From Streptomyces sp. LUP30 (GTDB lineage: Bacteria; Actinomycetota; Actinomycetes; Streptomycetales; Streptomycetaceae): a stretch of DNA of 64,000 bases. The notes under the pieces are model-generated. The model worked only from the letters and a program-made list of their open reading frames with translations, did no database searches and was not told the origin of the DNA. Below are positions 27,723-36,329 of the stretch, in pieces. The translations under genes and the position numbers were made by a program. Where the stretch lies: NCBI RefSeq assembly GCF_001746365.1, contig NZ_MJAJ01000012.1, positions 92,375 through 156,374 on the forward strand, read 5' to 3'. The first letter of the stretch is position 1. Each line of letters starts with the position of its first letter.

Positions 27723-28561
27723 GCGCGCAGCTCGCCGCCTATTCCACCTCCACCGGTGAGGCCTTCCAGTTCTGGGTGCTCGGCACCGTCGCCGTCGTCG
27801 GCGCCCTGTGCACCGTCTTCATGAAGAAGGCCGTGCACAGCGCGCTCTGTCTCGCCGGCACCATGATCATTCTGGCGATCTTGTATCTCGCCAACGGCGC
27901 CTACTTCCTGGGCATCGTGCAGATCGTCGTCTACACCGGCGCGATCATGATGCTGTTCCTGTTCGTGGTGATGCTGGTCGGCGTCACCGCGGCGGACTCC
28001 CTGAAGGAGACCATCAAGGGACAGCGCTGGCTGGCCCTCCTCAGCGGTCTGGGGTTCGGCGTCCTGCTGATCGCCGGCATCGGCCACGCCTCTCTGACGG
28101 AGTTCACCGGCCTGACCGAGGCGAACGCGCACGGCAATGTGGAGGGCCTCGCCACCCTCATCTTCACCAAGTACGTCTTCGCCTTCGAGATCACCGGCGC
28201 CCTGCTCATCACGGCCGCCGTCGGCGCCATGGTGCTCACCCACCGCGAGCGCACCGAGCGCGCCCTGACCCAGCGCGAGCTGTCCGAGCGGCGGGTGCGC
28301 GAGGGCAAGCATGTGCCTCCGCTGCCGGCGCCGGGCGTGTACGCGCGGCACAACGCCGTGGACGTCCAGGGCCTGCTGCCCGACGGCACGCCCTCTGAGC
28401 TCACGGTCAGCAGGACACTGCGCGAGCGCGGTCAGATCCGTGACGTGTCCGCCGAGGCGCTCAACGACCTCAAGGCCCTGGAACAGCGCGCGGAGGAGCG
28501 CCTGGAGCGGGCCGCGATCGAGCCGCCGCACCTGAAGCGGACGGAGGAGGCGTCGAAGTGA
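27719..28561 (+). CDS. nuoJ: NADH-quinone oxidoreductase subunit J
   Basis: 280 residues. The first 175 hold five transmembrane helices, including the conserved [21 protein letters not shown] helix that carries the pi-bulge of complex I. About 100 charged residues follow ([20 protein letters not shown] onward), predicted helical and cytoplasmic and absent from short proteobacterial NuoJ. The ATG at 27719 overlaps the nuoI stop, and the end overlaps the nuoK GTG by GTGA. Confidence 0.94.
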   Translation: MSAQLAAYSTSTGEAFQFWVLGTVAVVGALCTVFMKKAVHSALCLAGTMIILAILYLANGAYFLGIVQIVVYTGAIMMLFLFVVMLVGVTAADSLKETIKGQRWLALLSGLGFGVLLIAGIGHASLTEFTGLTEANAHGNVEGLATLIFTKYVFAFEITGALLITAAVGAMVLTHRERTERALTQRELSERRVREGKHVPPLPAPGVYARHNAVDVQGLLPDGTPSELTVSRTLRERGQIRDVSAEALNDLKALEQRAEERLERAAIEPPHLKRTEEASK

Positions 28562-28857
28562 ATCCCGTCAACTACCTCTATCTCGCGGCCCTGTTGTTCA
28601 CGATCGGTGCGACGGGTGTGCTGATCAGGCGCAACGCGATCGTCGTCTTCATGTGCATCGAGCTCATGCTCAACGCCTGCAACCTCGCGTTCGTCACCTT
28701 CTCCCGGATGCACGGCAATCTCGACGGCCAGATCATCGCGTTCTTCACGATGGTCGTCGCCGCCGCGGAGGTCGTGGTCGGACTCGCGATCATCGTGTCG
28801 CTGTTCCGTTCCCGCCACTCGGCCTCGGTCGACGACGCCAGCCTGATGAAGCTGTAA
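28558..28857 (+). CDS. nuoK: NADH-quinone oxidoreductase subunit K
   Basis: 99 residues with three transmembrane helices, homologous to MrpC antiporter subunits. Glutamates embedded in the membrane, in [13 protein letters not shown] and [11 protein letters not shown], are the conserved proton-path residues. The GTG at 28558 overlaps nuoJ. Length is exactly typical. Confidence 0.95.
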   Translation: MNPVNYLYLAALLFTIGATGVLIRRNAIVVFMCIELMLNACNLAFVTFSRMHGNLDGQIIAFFTMVVAAAEVVVGLAIIVSLFRSRHSASVDDASLMKL

Positions 28858-28872
28858 GGGGTCGGAAGAAAC

Positions 28873-30837
28873 GTGGAGAACCTGATTGCGCTGCTGATCG
28901 CGGCGCCCCTGCTCGGAGCGGCCGTCCTGCTGGTCGGCGGCCGTCGGCTCGACGCCGTCGGCCAGTGGATCGGCACGCTCCTGTCGACCGTGTCCTTCGT
29001 GCTCGGTCTCGTCCTGTTCAGCGACCTGCTGGGCAGGAGCGCCGAGGACCGGACGCTGACGCAGCACCTGTTCAGCTGGATCCCGGTCGAGGGATTCCAG
29101 GCGGACGTCGGCTTCCGCCTCGACCAGTTGTCGATGACGTTCGTGCTGCTGATCACGGGCGTCGGCTCGCTGATCCACCTGTACTCGGTCGGGTACATGG
29201 AGCACGACGAGCGGCGCCGCCGCTTCTTCGGCTATCTGAACCTGTTCCTCGCGGCGATGCTGTTGCTCGTCCTCGCCGACAACTACCTTCTGCTGTACGT
29301 CGGCTGGGAGGGCGTGGGTCTCGCGTCCTACCTGCTCATCGGCTTCTGGCAGCACAAGCCCAGCGCCGTGACCGCCGCGAAGAAGGCCTTCCTGGTCAAC
29401 CGCGTGGGCGACATGGGCCTGTCCATCGCCATCATGCTGATGTTCACCACCTTCGGCACGTTCGCCTTCGGCCCGCTGCTCGGAGCGGAGGGACAGCCCG
29501 GCATCGCCGGTGACGCCTCGGAGGGCAAGCTCACGGCCATCGCCCTGATGCTGCTGCTCGCCGCCTGCGGCAAGTCCGCCCAGGTACCCCTGCAGTCCTG
29601 GCTCGGGGACGCCATGGAGGGCCCGACTCCGGTCTCGGCCCTCATCCACGCCGCCACGATGGTGACCGCGGGCGTGTACCTGATCGTCCGGTCCGCCGCG
29701 ATCTTCAACGGGGCTCCCGACGCGCAACTGGTCGTCACCGTCGTCGGTGCGGTCACCCTCCTGTTCGGTGCGATCGTCGGTTGCGCGAAGGACGACATCA
29801 AGAAGGCGCTGGCCGGCTCGACCATGTCGCAGATCGGCTACATGGTGCTGGCCGCGGGCCTCGGCCCCATCGGCTACGTCTTCGCGATCATGCACCTGGT
29901 GACGCACGGCTTCTTCAAGGCCGGTCTGTTCCTCGGCGCCGGTTCGGTCATGCACGGCATGAACGACGAGGTCGACATGCGCAAGTACGGCGGCCTGCGG
30001 AAGTACATGCCCGTCACCTTCGTCACCTTCGGCCTCGGCTACCTCGCCATCATCGGCTTCCCCGGGCTGTCCGGCTTCTTCTCCAAGGACAAGATCATCG
30101 AGGCGGCGTTCGCCAAGGGCGGCGCCGAGGGCTGGATCCTCGGCGGCTGCGCCCTGCTCGGCGCGGCCATCACCGCGTACTACATGACGCGCGTGATGCT
30201 GATGACGTTCTTCGGCGAGGAGCGTTGGAAGAACCAGCCCACCCGCTCGCCCGAGGCGCCCAGCGCGGAGCCCGCGGCCGAGCACCAGGGCGAGCACACG
30301 GAACCCCACCCGCACGAGTCGCCCAAGGTCATGACAATCCCGATGATCGTGCTGGCGTTCGGGTCGGTCTTCGCGGGCGGGTTCTTCAGCATCGGCGACC
30401 GCTTCCTGCACTGGCTGGAGCCCGTCACCGGGCACAGCGAGGGCGACTCGCCGCTCAGCGTGGCGACGGTCACGGGAGCGACCATGGTCTGCCTGGTCAT
30501 CGGCGTCGGCATCGCCTACGCCCAGTACGGCCGCCGTCCCGTCCCCGCCGTCGCCCCGCGCGGGTCGCTGCTCACCCGGGCCGCCCGGCGGGACCTGCTC
30601 CAGGACGACTTCAACCACGTCGTCCTGGTGCGCGGCGGCGAGCACCTCACGCGCTCCCTGGTCTACGTCGACCACACCCTGGTCGACGGCGTCGTCAACG
30701 GCACGGCGGCCTCGGTCGGCGGCCTCTCCGGGCGGCTGCGCCGGCTGCAGAACGGCTTCGCGCGGTCGTACGCGGTCTCGATGTTCGGCGGTGCGGCGCT
30801 CCTCGTCGCCGCGACCCTGCTGATGAGGGCGGTCTGA
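28873..30837 (+). CDS. nuoL: NADH-quinone oxidoreductase subunit L
   Basis: 654 residues; the distal antiporter-like proton pump with the long lateral helix. Core signatures are [16 protein letters not shown], the helix-break lysine region [39 protein letters not shown] and [18 protein letters not shown] His/Glu/Pro-rich loop near residue 460 ([15 protein letters not shown]) is an unusual hydrophilic insert. The GTG at 28873 is 15 bases after nuoK with a modest GGGGTCGGAAG Shine-Dalgarno. Confidence 0.95.
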   Translation: MENLIALLIAAPLLGAAVLLVGGRRLDAVGQWIGTLLSTVSFVLGLVLFSDLLGRSAEDRTLTQHLFSWIPVEGFQADVGFRLDQLSMTFVLLITGVGSLIHLYSVGYMEHDERRRRFFGYLNLFLAAMLLLVLADNYLLLYVGWEGVGLASYLLIGFWQHKPSAVTAAKKAFLVNRVGDMGLSIAIMLMFTTFGTFAFGPLLGAEGQPGIAGDASEGKLTAIALMLLLAACGKSAQVPLQSWLGDAMEGPTPVSALIHAATMVTAGVYLIVRSAAIFNGAPDAQLVVTVVGAVTLLFGAIVGCAKDDIKKALAGSTMSQIGYMVLAAGLGPIGYVFAIMHLVTHGFFKAGLFLGAGSVMHGMNDEVDMRKYGGLRKYMPVTFVTFGLGYLAIIGFPGLSGFFSKDKIIEAAFAKGGAEGWILGGCALLGAAITAYYMTRVMLMTFFGEERWKNQPTRSPEAPSAEPAAEHQGEHTEPHPHESPKVMTIPMIVLAFGSVFAGGFFSIGDRFLHWLEPVTGHSEGDSPLSVATVTGATMVCLVIGVGIAYAQYGRRPVPAVAPRGSLLTRAARRDLLQDDFNHVVLVRGGEHLTRSLVYVDHTLVDGVVNGTAASVGGLSGRLRRLQNGFARSYAVSMFGGAALLVAATLLMRAV

Positions 30838-30842
30838 TACCG

Positions 30843-32414
30843 ATGTCCTTTCCTCTGCTGACAGCGACGGCTGCGCTCCCCGCGATCGGGGCGGTCGCCA
30901 CGGCCGCCGTCCCGGCCGCCCGGCGCAACGCCGCCAAAGCCCTGGCCCTGGTGTTCTCCCTCGCGACGCTGGCCCTGGCGATCGTCGTCCTGGTCCGCTT
31001 CGACCCGGGCGGCAGCCGCTACCAGCTCACCGAATCCCACTCCTGGATCAAGGACTTCGGGGTCAGGTACGAGCTGGGCGTGGACGGCATCGGGGTCGCG
31101 CTCGTCGCCCTGACGGCGCTGCTGATCCCGTTCGTCATCCTCGCGGGCTGGCACGACGCCGACCCGCTGGAGACGGGCAACAAGCGCTGGCGGCCGACAC
31201 AGGGCTTCTTCGCCCTGATCCTGGCCGTCGAGGCGATGGTGATCCTCTCCTTCGAGGCCACCGACGTCTTCCTCTTCTACATCTTCTTCGAAGCCATGCT
31301 CATCCCGATGTACTTCCTCATCGGCGGCTTCGGGGACCGGGCCCACGAGCACGGCGAGGAGGTGGCGTCCACGCAACGGTCGTACGCGGCCGTGAAGTTC
31401 CTCCTGTACAACCTGGTCGGCGGTCTGATCATGCTGGCCGCGGTGATCGGCCTGTACGTGGTCGCGGGGAACTTCTCGCTCACGGAGATCGCCCAGGCCC
31501 GCGCCGACGGCACGCTCCACATGGCGACGAGCACGGAACGCTGGCTGTTCCTCGGGTTCTTCTTCGCCTTCGCGGTGAAGGCGCCGCTGTGGCCGCTGCA
31601 CACCTGGCTGCCCAACGCCATGGGCGAGGCCACCACCCCGGTCGCCGTCCTCATCACGGCGGTCGTCGACAAGGTGGGCACCTTCGCGATGCTCCGCTTC
31701 TGCCTCCAGCTCTTCCCGGAGGCCAGCAAGTGGGCGACGCCCGTCATCCTCGTCCTCGCGGTGATCAGCATCGTCTACGGTGCGCTGCTGGCCGTCGGTC
31801 AGCGGGACATCAAGCGGCTGGTGGCGTACGCGTCGATCTCGCACTTCGGGTTCATCATCCTGGGCATCTTCGCGATGACCAGTCAGGGCCAGTCGGGCGC
31901 GACGCTGTACATGGTCAACCACGGCATCTCGACGGCCGCGCTGATGCTGGTCGCCGGATTCCTGATCTCGCGGCGCGGCTCGCGGCTCATCGCCGACTAC
32001 GGGGGAGTGCAGAAGGTCGCCCCGGTGCTCGCCGGCACCTTCCTGATCGGTGGCCTGGCGACGCTGTCGCTGCCGGGACTCGCGCCCTTCGTGAGCGAGT
32101 TCCTCGTCCTGGTCGGCACGTTCGCGCGCTACCCGGCGATCGGCATCGTCGCCACCCTCGGCATCGTGCTCGCCGCTCTCTACACGCTCGTGCTCTACCA
32201 GCGGACGATGACCGGCCCGGTGAAGCCCGAGGTCTCCGCGATGCCTGACCTGCGCGCGCGGGAGCTCGTGGTCGTCACCCCGCTGATCGTGCTGTTGATC
32301 TTCCTGGGCGTCTACCCGAAGCCCGTCACCGACATCGTGAACCCGGCGGTCAAGCAGACGCTGTCCGACGTACACAAGAAGGACCCCAAGCCCGAGGTGG
32401 AGGCGGCCAAGTGA
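30843..32414 (+). CDS. nuoM: NADH-quinone oxidoreductase subunit M
   Basis: 523 residues; the middle antiporter-like subunit with about 14 transmembrane helices. The essential glutamate is in FYIFFEAMLIPMYFLIG, and the conserved lysine segment is AFAVKAPLWPLHTWLPNAM. A sequence near DRAHEHGEEV is a short hydrophilic loop. It begins with an ATG 5 bases after nuoL, and its end overlaps the nuoN start by GTGA. Confidence 0.95.
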   Translation: MSFPLLTATAALPAIGAVATAAVPAARRNAAKALALVFSLATLALAIVVLVRFDPGGSRYQLTESHSWIKDFGVRYELGVDGIGVALVALTALLIPFVILAGWHDADPLETGNKRWRPTQGFFALILAVEAMVILSFEATDVFLFYIFFEAMLIPMYFLIGGFGDRAHEHGEEVASTQRSYAAVKFLLYNLVGGLIMLAAVIGLYVVAGNFSLTEIAQARADGTLHMATSTERWLFLGFFFAFAVKAPLWPLHTWLPNAMGEATTPVAVLITAVVDKVGTFAMLRFCLQLFPEASKWATPVILVLAVISIVYGALLAVGQRDIKRLVAYASISHFGFIILGIFAMTSQGQSGATLYMVNHGISTAALMLVAGFLISRRGSRLIADYGGVQKVAPVLAGTFLIGGLATLSLPGLAPFVSEFLVLVGTFARYPAIGIVATLGIVLAALYTLVLYQRTMTGPVKPEVSAMPDLRARELVVVTPLIVLLIFLGVYPKPVTDIVNPAVKQTLSDVHKKDPKPEVEAAK

Positions 32415-34069
32415 GCGCATCAGCCGTCCACAGCCTGTGGACAACGGCGGCAACTGCGGCCGACCCGATCACGAAGATCGACACGCCGAAGATCGAATAC
32501 GGGCAGCTGTCGCCCACCCTGATCGTCGTGGGCGCGGCGATCGTCGGGGTGCTGGTCGAGGCGTTCGTGCCGCGCAAGTACCGCTACTACGCCCAACTCA
32601 TCCTGTCCGCCGCCGCGTTGATCGTCGCGTTCGTCGCGGTGGTCGCGCTGGCGACGCACGGCTACGGCACCACGAAGGCGCGCATCGCGGCCATGGGCGC
32701 GATCGCCGTCGACGGACCGGCCCTCTTCCTCCAGGGCACGATTCTGCTCGCCGCCCTGGTCGGCCTGTTCACCTTCGCCGAACGGCACCTCGACCCCGAG
32801 GCGCACGGAGCCCGGGTCGACTCCTTCGCCGCCCAGGCGGCCTCCGTGCCCGGCAGCGAGAGCGAACAGGCCGCGGTCAAGGCCGGGTTCACCACGACCG
32901 AGGTCTTCCCGCTGCTGCTGTTCGCGGTCGCGGGGATGCTGGTCTTCCCATCGGCCAACGACCTGCTGACGCTCTTCATCGCCCTGGAAGTCTTCTCGCT
33001 GCCCCTGTACCTCCTGTGCGCGCTGGCCCGCCGCAAGCGGCTCATGTCGCAGGAGGCCGCGGTCAAGTACTTCCTCCTCGGCGCGTTCGCCTCCGCGTTC
33101 ACCCTCTTCGGCATCGCCCTGCTGTACGGCTACGCGGGCTCCGTGTCGTACGGGACCATCGCGCAGGTCGTCGACGGCTCCGTCCAGAACGTGAACCCGG
33201 CGCTCGCCGACACCATGGGCAACGACGCGCTGCTCCTCGTCGGCGCCGCGATGATCGTCATGGGCCTGCTGTTCAAGGTGGGCGCGGTGCCGTTCCACAT
33301 GTGGACCCCCGACGTCTACCAGGGGGCGCCCACCCCGGTCACCGGCTTCATGGCCGCGGCGACCAAGGTGGCCGCCTTCGGCGCTCTGCTGCGCCTCCTC
33401 TACGTGGTCCTGCCCGGGCTGCGCTGGGACTGGCGGCCGGTCATGTGGGGCGTCGCGATCATCACGATGCTGGGCGGCGCGATCGTCGCGATCACGCAGA
33501 CGGACATCAAGCGGCTGCTGGCGTACTCGTCCATCGCGCACGCCGGATTCATCCTCGCCGGCGTCATCGCGACCACCCCGGACGGCGTCTCGTCGGTCCT
33601 CTTCTACCTGGCGGCGTACTCGTTCGTGACGATCGGCGCGTTCGCCGTGGTCACCCTCGTGCGCGACGCCGGCGGAGAGGCGACCCACCTGTCCAAGTGG
33701 GCGGGGCTCGGGCGCAGGTCGCCCCTGGTGGCGGCCGTGTTCGCGGTCTTCCTGCTGGCCTTCGCCGGCATCCCGCTGACCTCCGGGTTCGCCGGGAAGT
33801 TCGCCGTCTTCAAGGCGGCGGCGGAGGGCGGCGCGGCCCCGCTGGTCGTGGTCGGCGTGATCTCCTCGGCGATCGCCGCCTTCTTCTACATCCGGGTCAT
33901 CGTGCTGATGTTCTTCAGCGAGCCGAGGCCCGACGGTCCGACCGTCGCCGTTCCCTCGGCGCTGACGGTGATGGCGATCGGCGTGGGAGTGGCGGTCACG
34001 CTGGTGCTCGGCGTGGCGCCGCAGTACTTCCTGGACCTGGCGAACCAGGCGGGAGTGTTCGTGCGCTGA
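32411..34069 (+). CDS. nuoN: NADH-quinone oxidoreductase subunit N
   Basis: 552 residues; the third antiporter-like subunit and last gene of the operon. FIALEVFSLPLYLLCAL contains the membrane glutamate, and LLFKVGAVPFHMWTPDVYQGAPTPV is diagnostic of NuoN. The N-terminal 40 residues before the first helix are polar and longer than usual. The GTG at 32411 overlaps nuoM. A strong hairpin follows 34 bases after the stop, so all 14 canonical subunits are present and in the canonical order. Confidence 0.95.
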   Translation: MSASAVHSLWTTAATAADPITKIDTPKIEYGQLSPTLIVVGAAIVGVLVEAFVPRKYRYYAQLILSAAALIVAFVAVVALATHGYGTTKARIAAMGAIAVDGPALFLQGTILLAALVGLFTFAERHLDPEAHGARVDSFAAQAASVPGSESEQAAVKAGFTTTEVFPLLLFAVAGMLVFPSANDLLTLFIALEVFSLPLYLLCALARRKRLMSQEAAVKYFLLGAFASAFTLFGIALLYGYAGSVSYGTIAQVVDGSVQNVNPALADTMGNDALLLVGAAMIVMGLLFKVGAVPFHMWTPDVYQGAPTPVTGFMAAATKVAAFGALLRLLYVVLPGLRWDWRPVMWGVAIITMLGGAIVAITQTDIKRLLAYSSIAHAGFILAGVIATTPDGVSSVLFYLAAYSFVTIGAFAVVTLVRDAGGEATHLSKWAGLGRRSPLVAAVFAVFLLAFAGIPLTSGFAGKFAVFKAAAEGGAAPLVVVGVISSAIAAFFYIRVIVLMFFSEPRPDGPTVAVPSALTVMAIGVGVAVTLVLGVAPQYFLDLANQAGVFVR

Positions 34070-34102
34070 ACCGCGACGCTGCGACCTGCGGCCGGTTCGC
34101 AC

Positions 34103-34139
34103 GGTGGGCCCGGTTCCCGGAAGGGGAGCCGGGCCCACC
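34103..34139 (+). terminator. Terminator of the nuo operon
   Basis: A nearly perfect stem (GGTGGGCCCGG pairing with CCGGGCCCACC, extended inward by TTCCC/GGGGA with a small bulge) closes a short GGAA loop. It begins 34 bases after the nuoN stop. Confidence 0.8.
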
Positions 34140-34285
34140 CGCGTCCACCGGCTCCGGCCCGGCGGTCGGATTCCCGGCCGCCACGCAGCGTCACCGGAAA
34201 GAGCCTGTGGATAACTCCGGCGCTGTCAGTCCGGACCCCTATCGTGGAGGCAGTGGTCGAGGGACGACGTACGGGGGACCAGTCG

Positions 34286-36319
34286 ATGGGCGGGACGGGC
34301 GGGATCAGCGAGATGACAGGTATCACCGGGACACCGGAGCGGACCGACAGCGAGGCACTGGCCACGCTGCACCGGGTCTTCGGATACGACGCCTTCCGCG
34401 GCGAGCAGGAAGCGGTCATCGAACACGTGGTGGCCGGCGGGGACGCGGTCGTCCTCATGCCCACCGGCGGCGGCAAGTCGCTGTGCTACCAGATCCCCGC
34501 CCTGGTCAGACCCGGCACGGGCATCGTCGTCTCCCCGCTGATCGCGCTGATGCAGGACCAGGTGGACGCGCTGCGGGCGCTCGGCGTCAACGCCGGGTTC
34601 ATGAACTCCACGCAGGACTTCGACGAGCGGCGTGTGGTCGAGGCCGAGTTCCTCGCGGGAGAGCTGGACCTGCTCTACCTGGCGCCGGAGCGCCTGCGGC
34701 TGCAGTCCACCCTCGACCTGCTCTCCCGCGGCAAGATCGCGGTGTTCGCGATCGACGAGGCGCACTGTGTGTCCCAGTGGGGCCACGACTTCCGCCCCGA
34801 CTACCTCGCCCTCTCCCTGCTCGGTGAGCGCTGGCCGGACGTCCCGCGGATCGCCCTCACCGCGACGGCCACCCGTGCCACGCACCAGGAGATCACCCAG
34901 CGGCTGAACATGCCGGCGGCCCGGCACTTCGTGGCGAGCTTCGACCGGCCCAACATCCAGTACCGGATCGTGCCGAAGGCCGATCCCAAGAAGCAGCTCC
35001 TGAGCTTTCTGCGCGAGGAGCACGCGGGCGACGCGGGCATCGTCTACTGCCTCTCGCGCAACTCCGTGGACAAGACGGCCGAGTTCCTCTCCCGCAACGG
35101 CGTCGAGGCCGTGCCCTACCACGCGGGTCTGGACGCGGGCACCCGCGCGGCACACCAGTCCCGGTTCCTCCGGGAGGAGGGCCTGGTCGTCTGCGCGACC
35201 ATCGCGTTCGGCATGGGCATCGACAAGCCGGACGTCCGCTTCGTCGCCCACCTCGACCTGCCCAAGTCGATCGAGGGCTACTACCAGGAGACGGGGCGTG
35301 GCGGACGCGACGGCCTGCCCTCCACCGCGTGGATGGCCTACGGCCTCAACGACGTCATCCAGCAGCGCAAGCTGATCCAGACCGGTGAGGGCGACGAGGC
35401 CTTCCGCCGGCGGGCCGGCGCCCACCTGGAGGCGATGCTCGCGCTGTGCGAGACCGTCCAGTGCCGCCGCGGACAGCTCCTCGCCTACTTCGGTCAGGAA
35501 CCCGACGCGGCGGGCTGCGGCAACTGCGACACCTGCCTCACCCCGCCGGAGACCTGGGACGGCACCGTCGCGGCCCAGAAAGTGCTGTCGACCATCGTGC
35601 GACTGCAGCGGGAGCGCGGTCAGAAGTTCGGCGCGGTGCAGATCGTCGACATCCTGATGGGCAAGCGCACGGCGAAGGTGATCCAGTTCGACCACGACCA
35701 GCTGTCGGTGTTCGGCATCGGCGAGGAGCTCGGCGAGGGCGAGTGGCGCGGAGTCGTGCGGCAGTTGCTGGCCCAGGGGCTGCTCGCGGTCGAGGGGGAG
35801 TACGGCACCCTGGTGCTGACGGAGGCCAGCGGGGCCGTGCTGCGCCGGGAGCGGGACGTCCCGCTGCGCAAGGAGCCGAAGAAGCCGGTGACGTCGAAGG
35901 CGTCGGGCTCCTCCTCGTCCGGCCGCGGCAAGGGCAAGGCCGTCGTGGCCGAGCTGCCCGAGACGTTGCTGCCCGCCTTCGAGGCGCTGCGCGCCTGGCG
36001 CGCCGAGCAGGCCCGTGAGCAGGGCGTTCCGGCGTACGTCATCTTCCACGACGCGACGCTGCGGGAGATCGCCACGGCGTGGCCGACGTCGGTGGACCAG
36101 CTCGGCGGCGTCAGCGGCGTCGGCGAGAAGAAGCTGGTGACGTACGGGGAAGGCGTCATCGCGGTCCTGGCCTCGCTGGGCGGCCCACCGGACACGGCCG
36201 CCGCACCCACCGCCGCGGACGCCGGTCCCGAAGCCGACGCCCGCGCCCACGCGGATCCGGGCGATCCGGACCTCTGGCCCGAGATGGACGCGGAGCCGGA
36301 GCCCGAGGACTGGATATAG
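34286..36319 (+). CDS. recQ: ATP-dependent DNA helicase RecQ
   Basis: 677 residues. Superfamily 2 helicase motifs: [16 protein letters not shown] (Walker A), [18 protein letters not shown] (DEAH and aromatic loop), [12 protein letters not shown], and [13 protein letters not shown] (motif VI). The RecQ C-terminal zinc-binding cysteines are in [10 protein letters not shown] and CGNCDTC, followed by a winged-helix region. After a Ser/Gly/Lys linker (about residues 535-560) there is an HRDC domain ([23 protein letters not shown]). It unwinds recombination and stalled-fork intermediates. The ATG at 34286 is preferred for its GGGGGA Shine-Dalgarno; a GTG at 34244 is possible. It converges on the AprA-like gene with only 10 bases between. 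Confidence 0.93.
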   Translation: MGGTGGISEMTGITGTPERTDSEALATLHRVFGYDAFRGEQEAVIEHVVAGGDAVVLMPTGGGKSLCYQIPALVRPGTGIVVSPLIALMQDQVDALRALGVNAGFMNSTQDFDERRVVEAEFLAGELDLLYLAPERLRLQSTLDLLSRGKIAVFAIDEAHCVSQWGHDFRPDYLALSLLGERWPDVPRIALTATATRATHQEITQRLNMPAARHFVASFDRPNIQYRIVPKADPKKQLLSFLREEHAGDAGIVYCLSRNSVDKTAEFLSRNGVEAVPYHAGLDAGTRAAHQSRFLREEGLVVCATIAFGMGIDKPDVRFVAHLDLPKSIEGYYQETGRGGRDGLPSTAWMAYGLNDVIQQRKLIQTGEGDEAFRRRAGAHLEAMLALCETVQCRRGQLLAYFGQEPDAAGCGNCDTCLTPPETWDGTVAAQKVLSTIVRLQRERGQKFGAVQIVDILMGKRTAKVIQFDHDQLSVFGIGEELGEGEWRGVVRQLLAQGLLAVEGEYGTLVLTEASGAVLRRERDVPLRKEPKKPVTSKASGSSSSGRGKGKAVVAELPETLLPAFEALRAWRAEQAREQGVPAYVIFHDATLREIATAWPTSVDQLGGVSGVGEKKLVTYGEGVIAVLASLGGPPDTAAAPTAADAGPEADARAHADPGDPDLWPEMDAEPEPEDWI

Positions 36320-36329
36320 CCGACCGGTC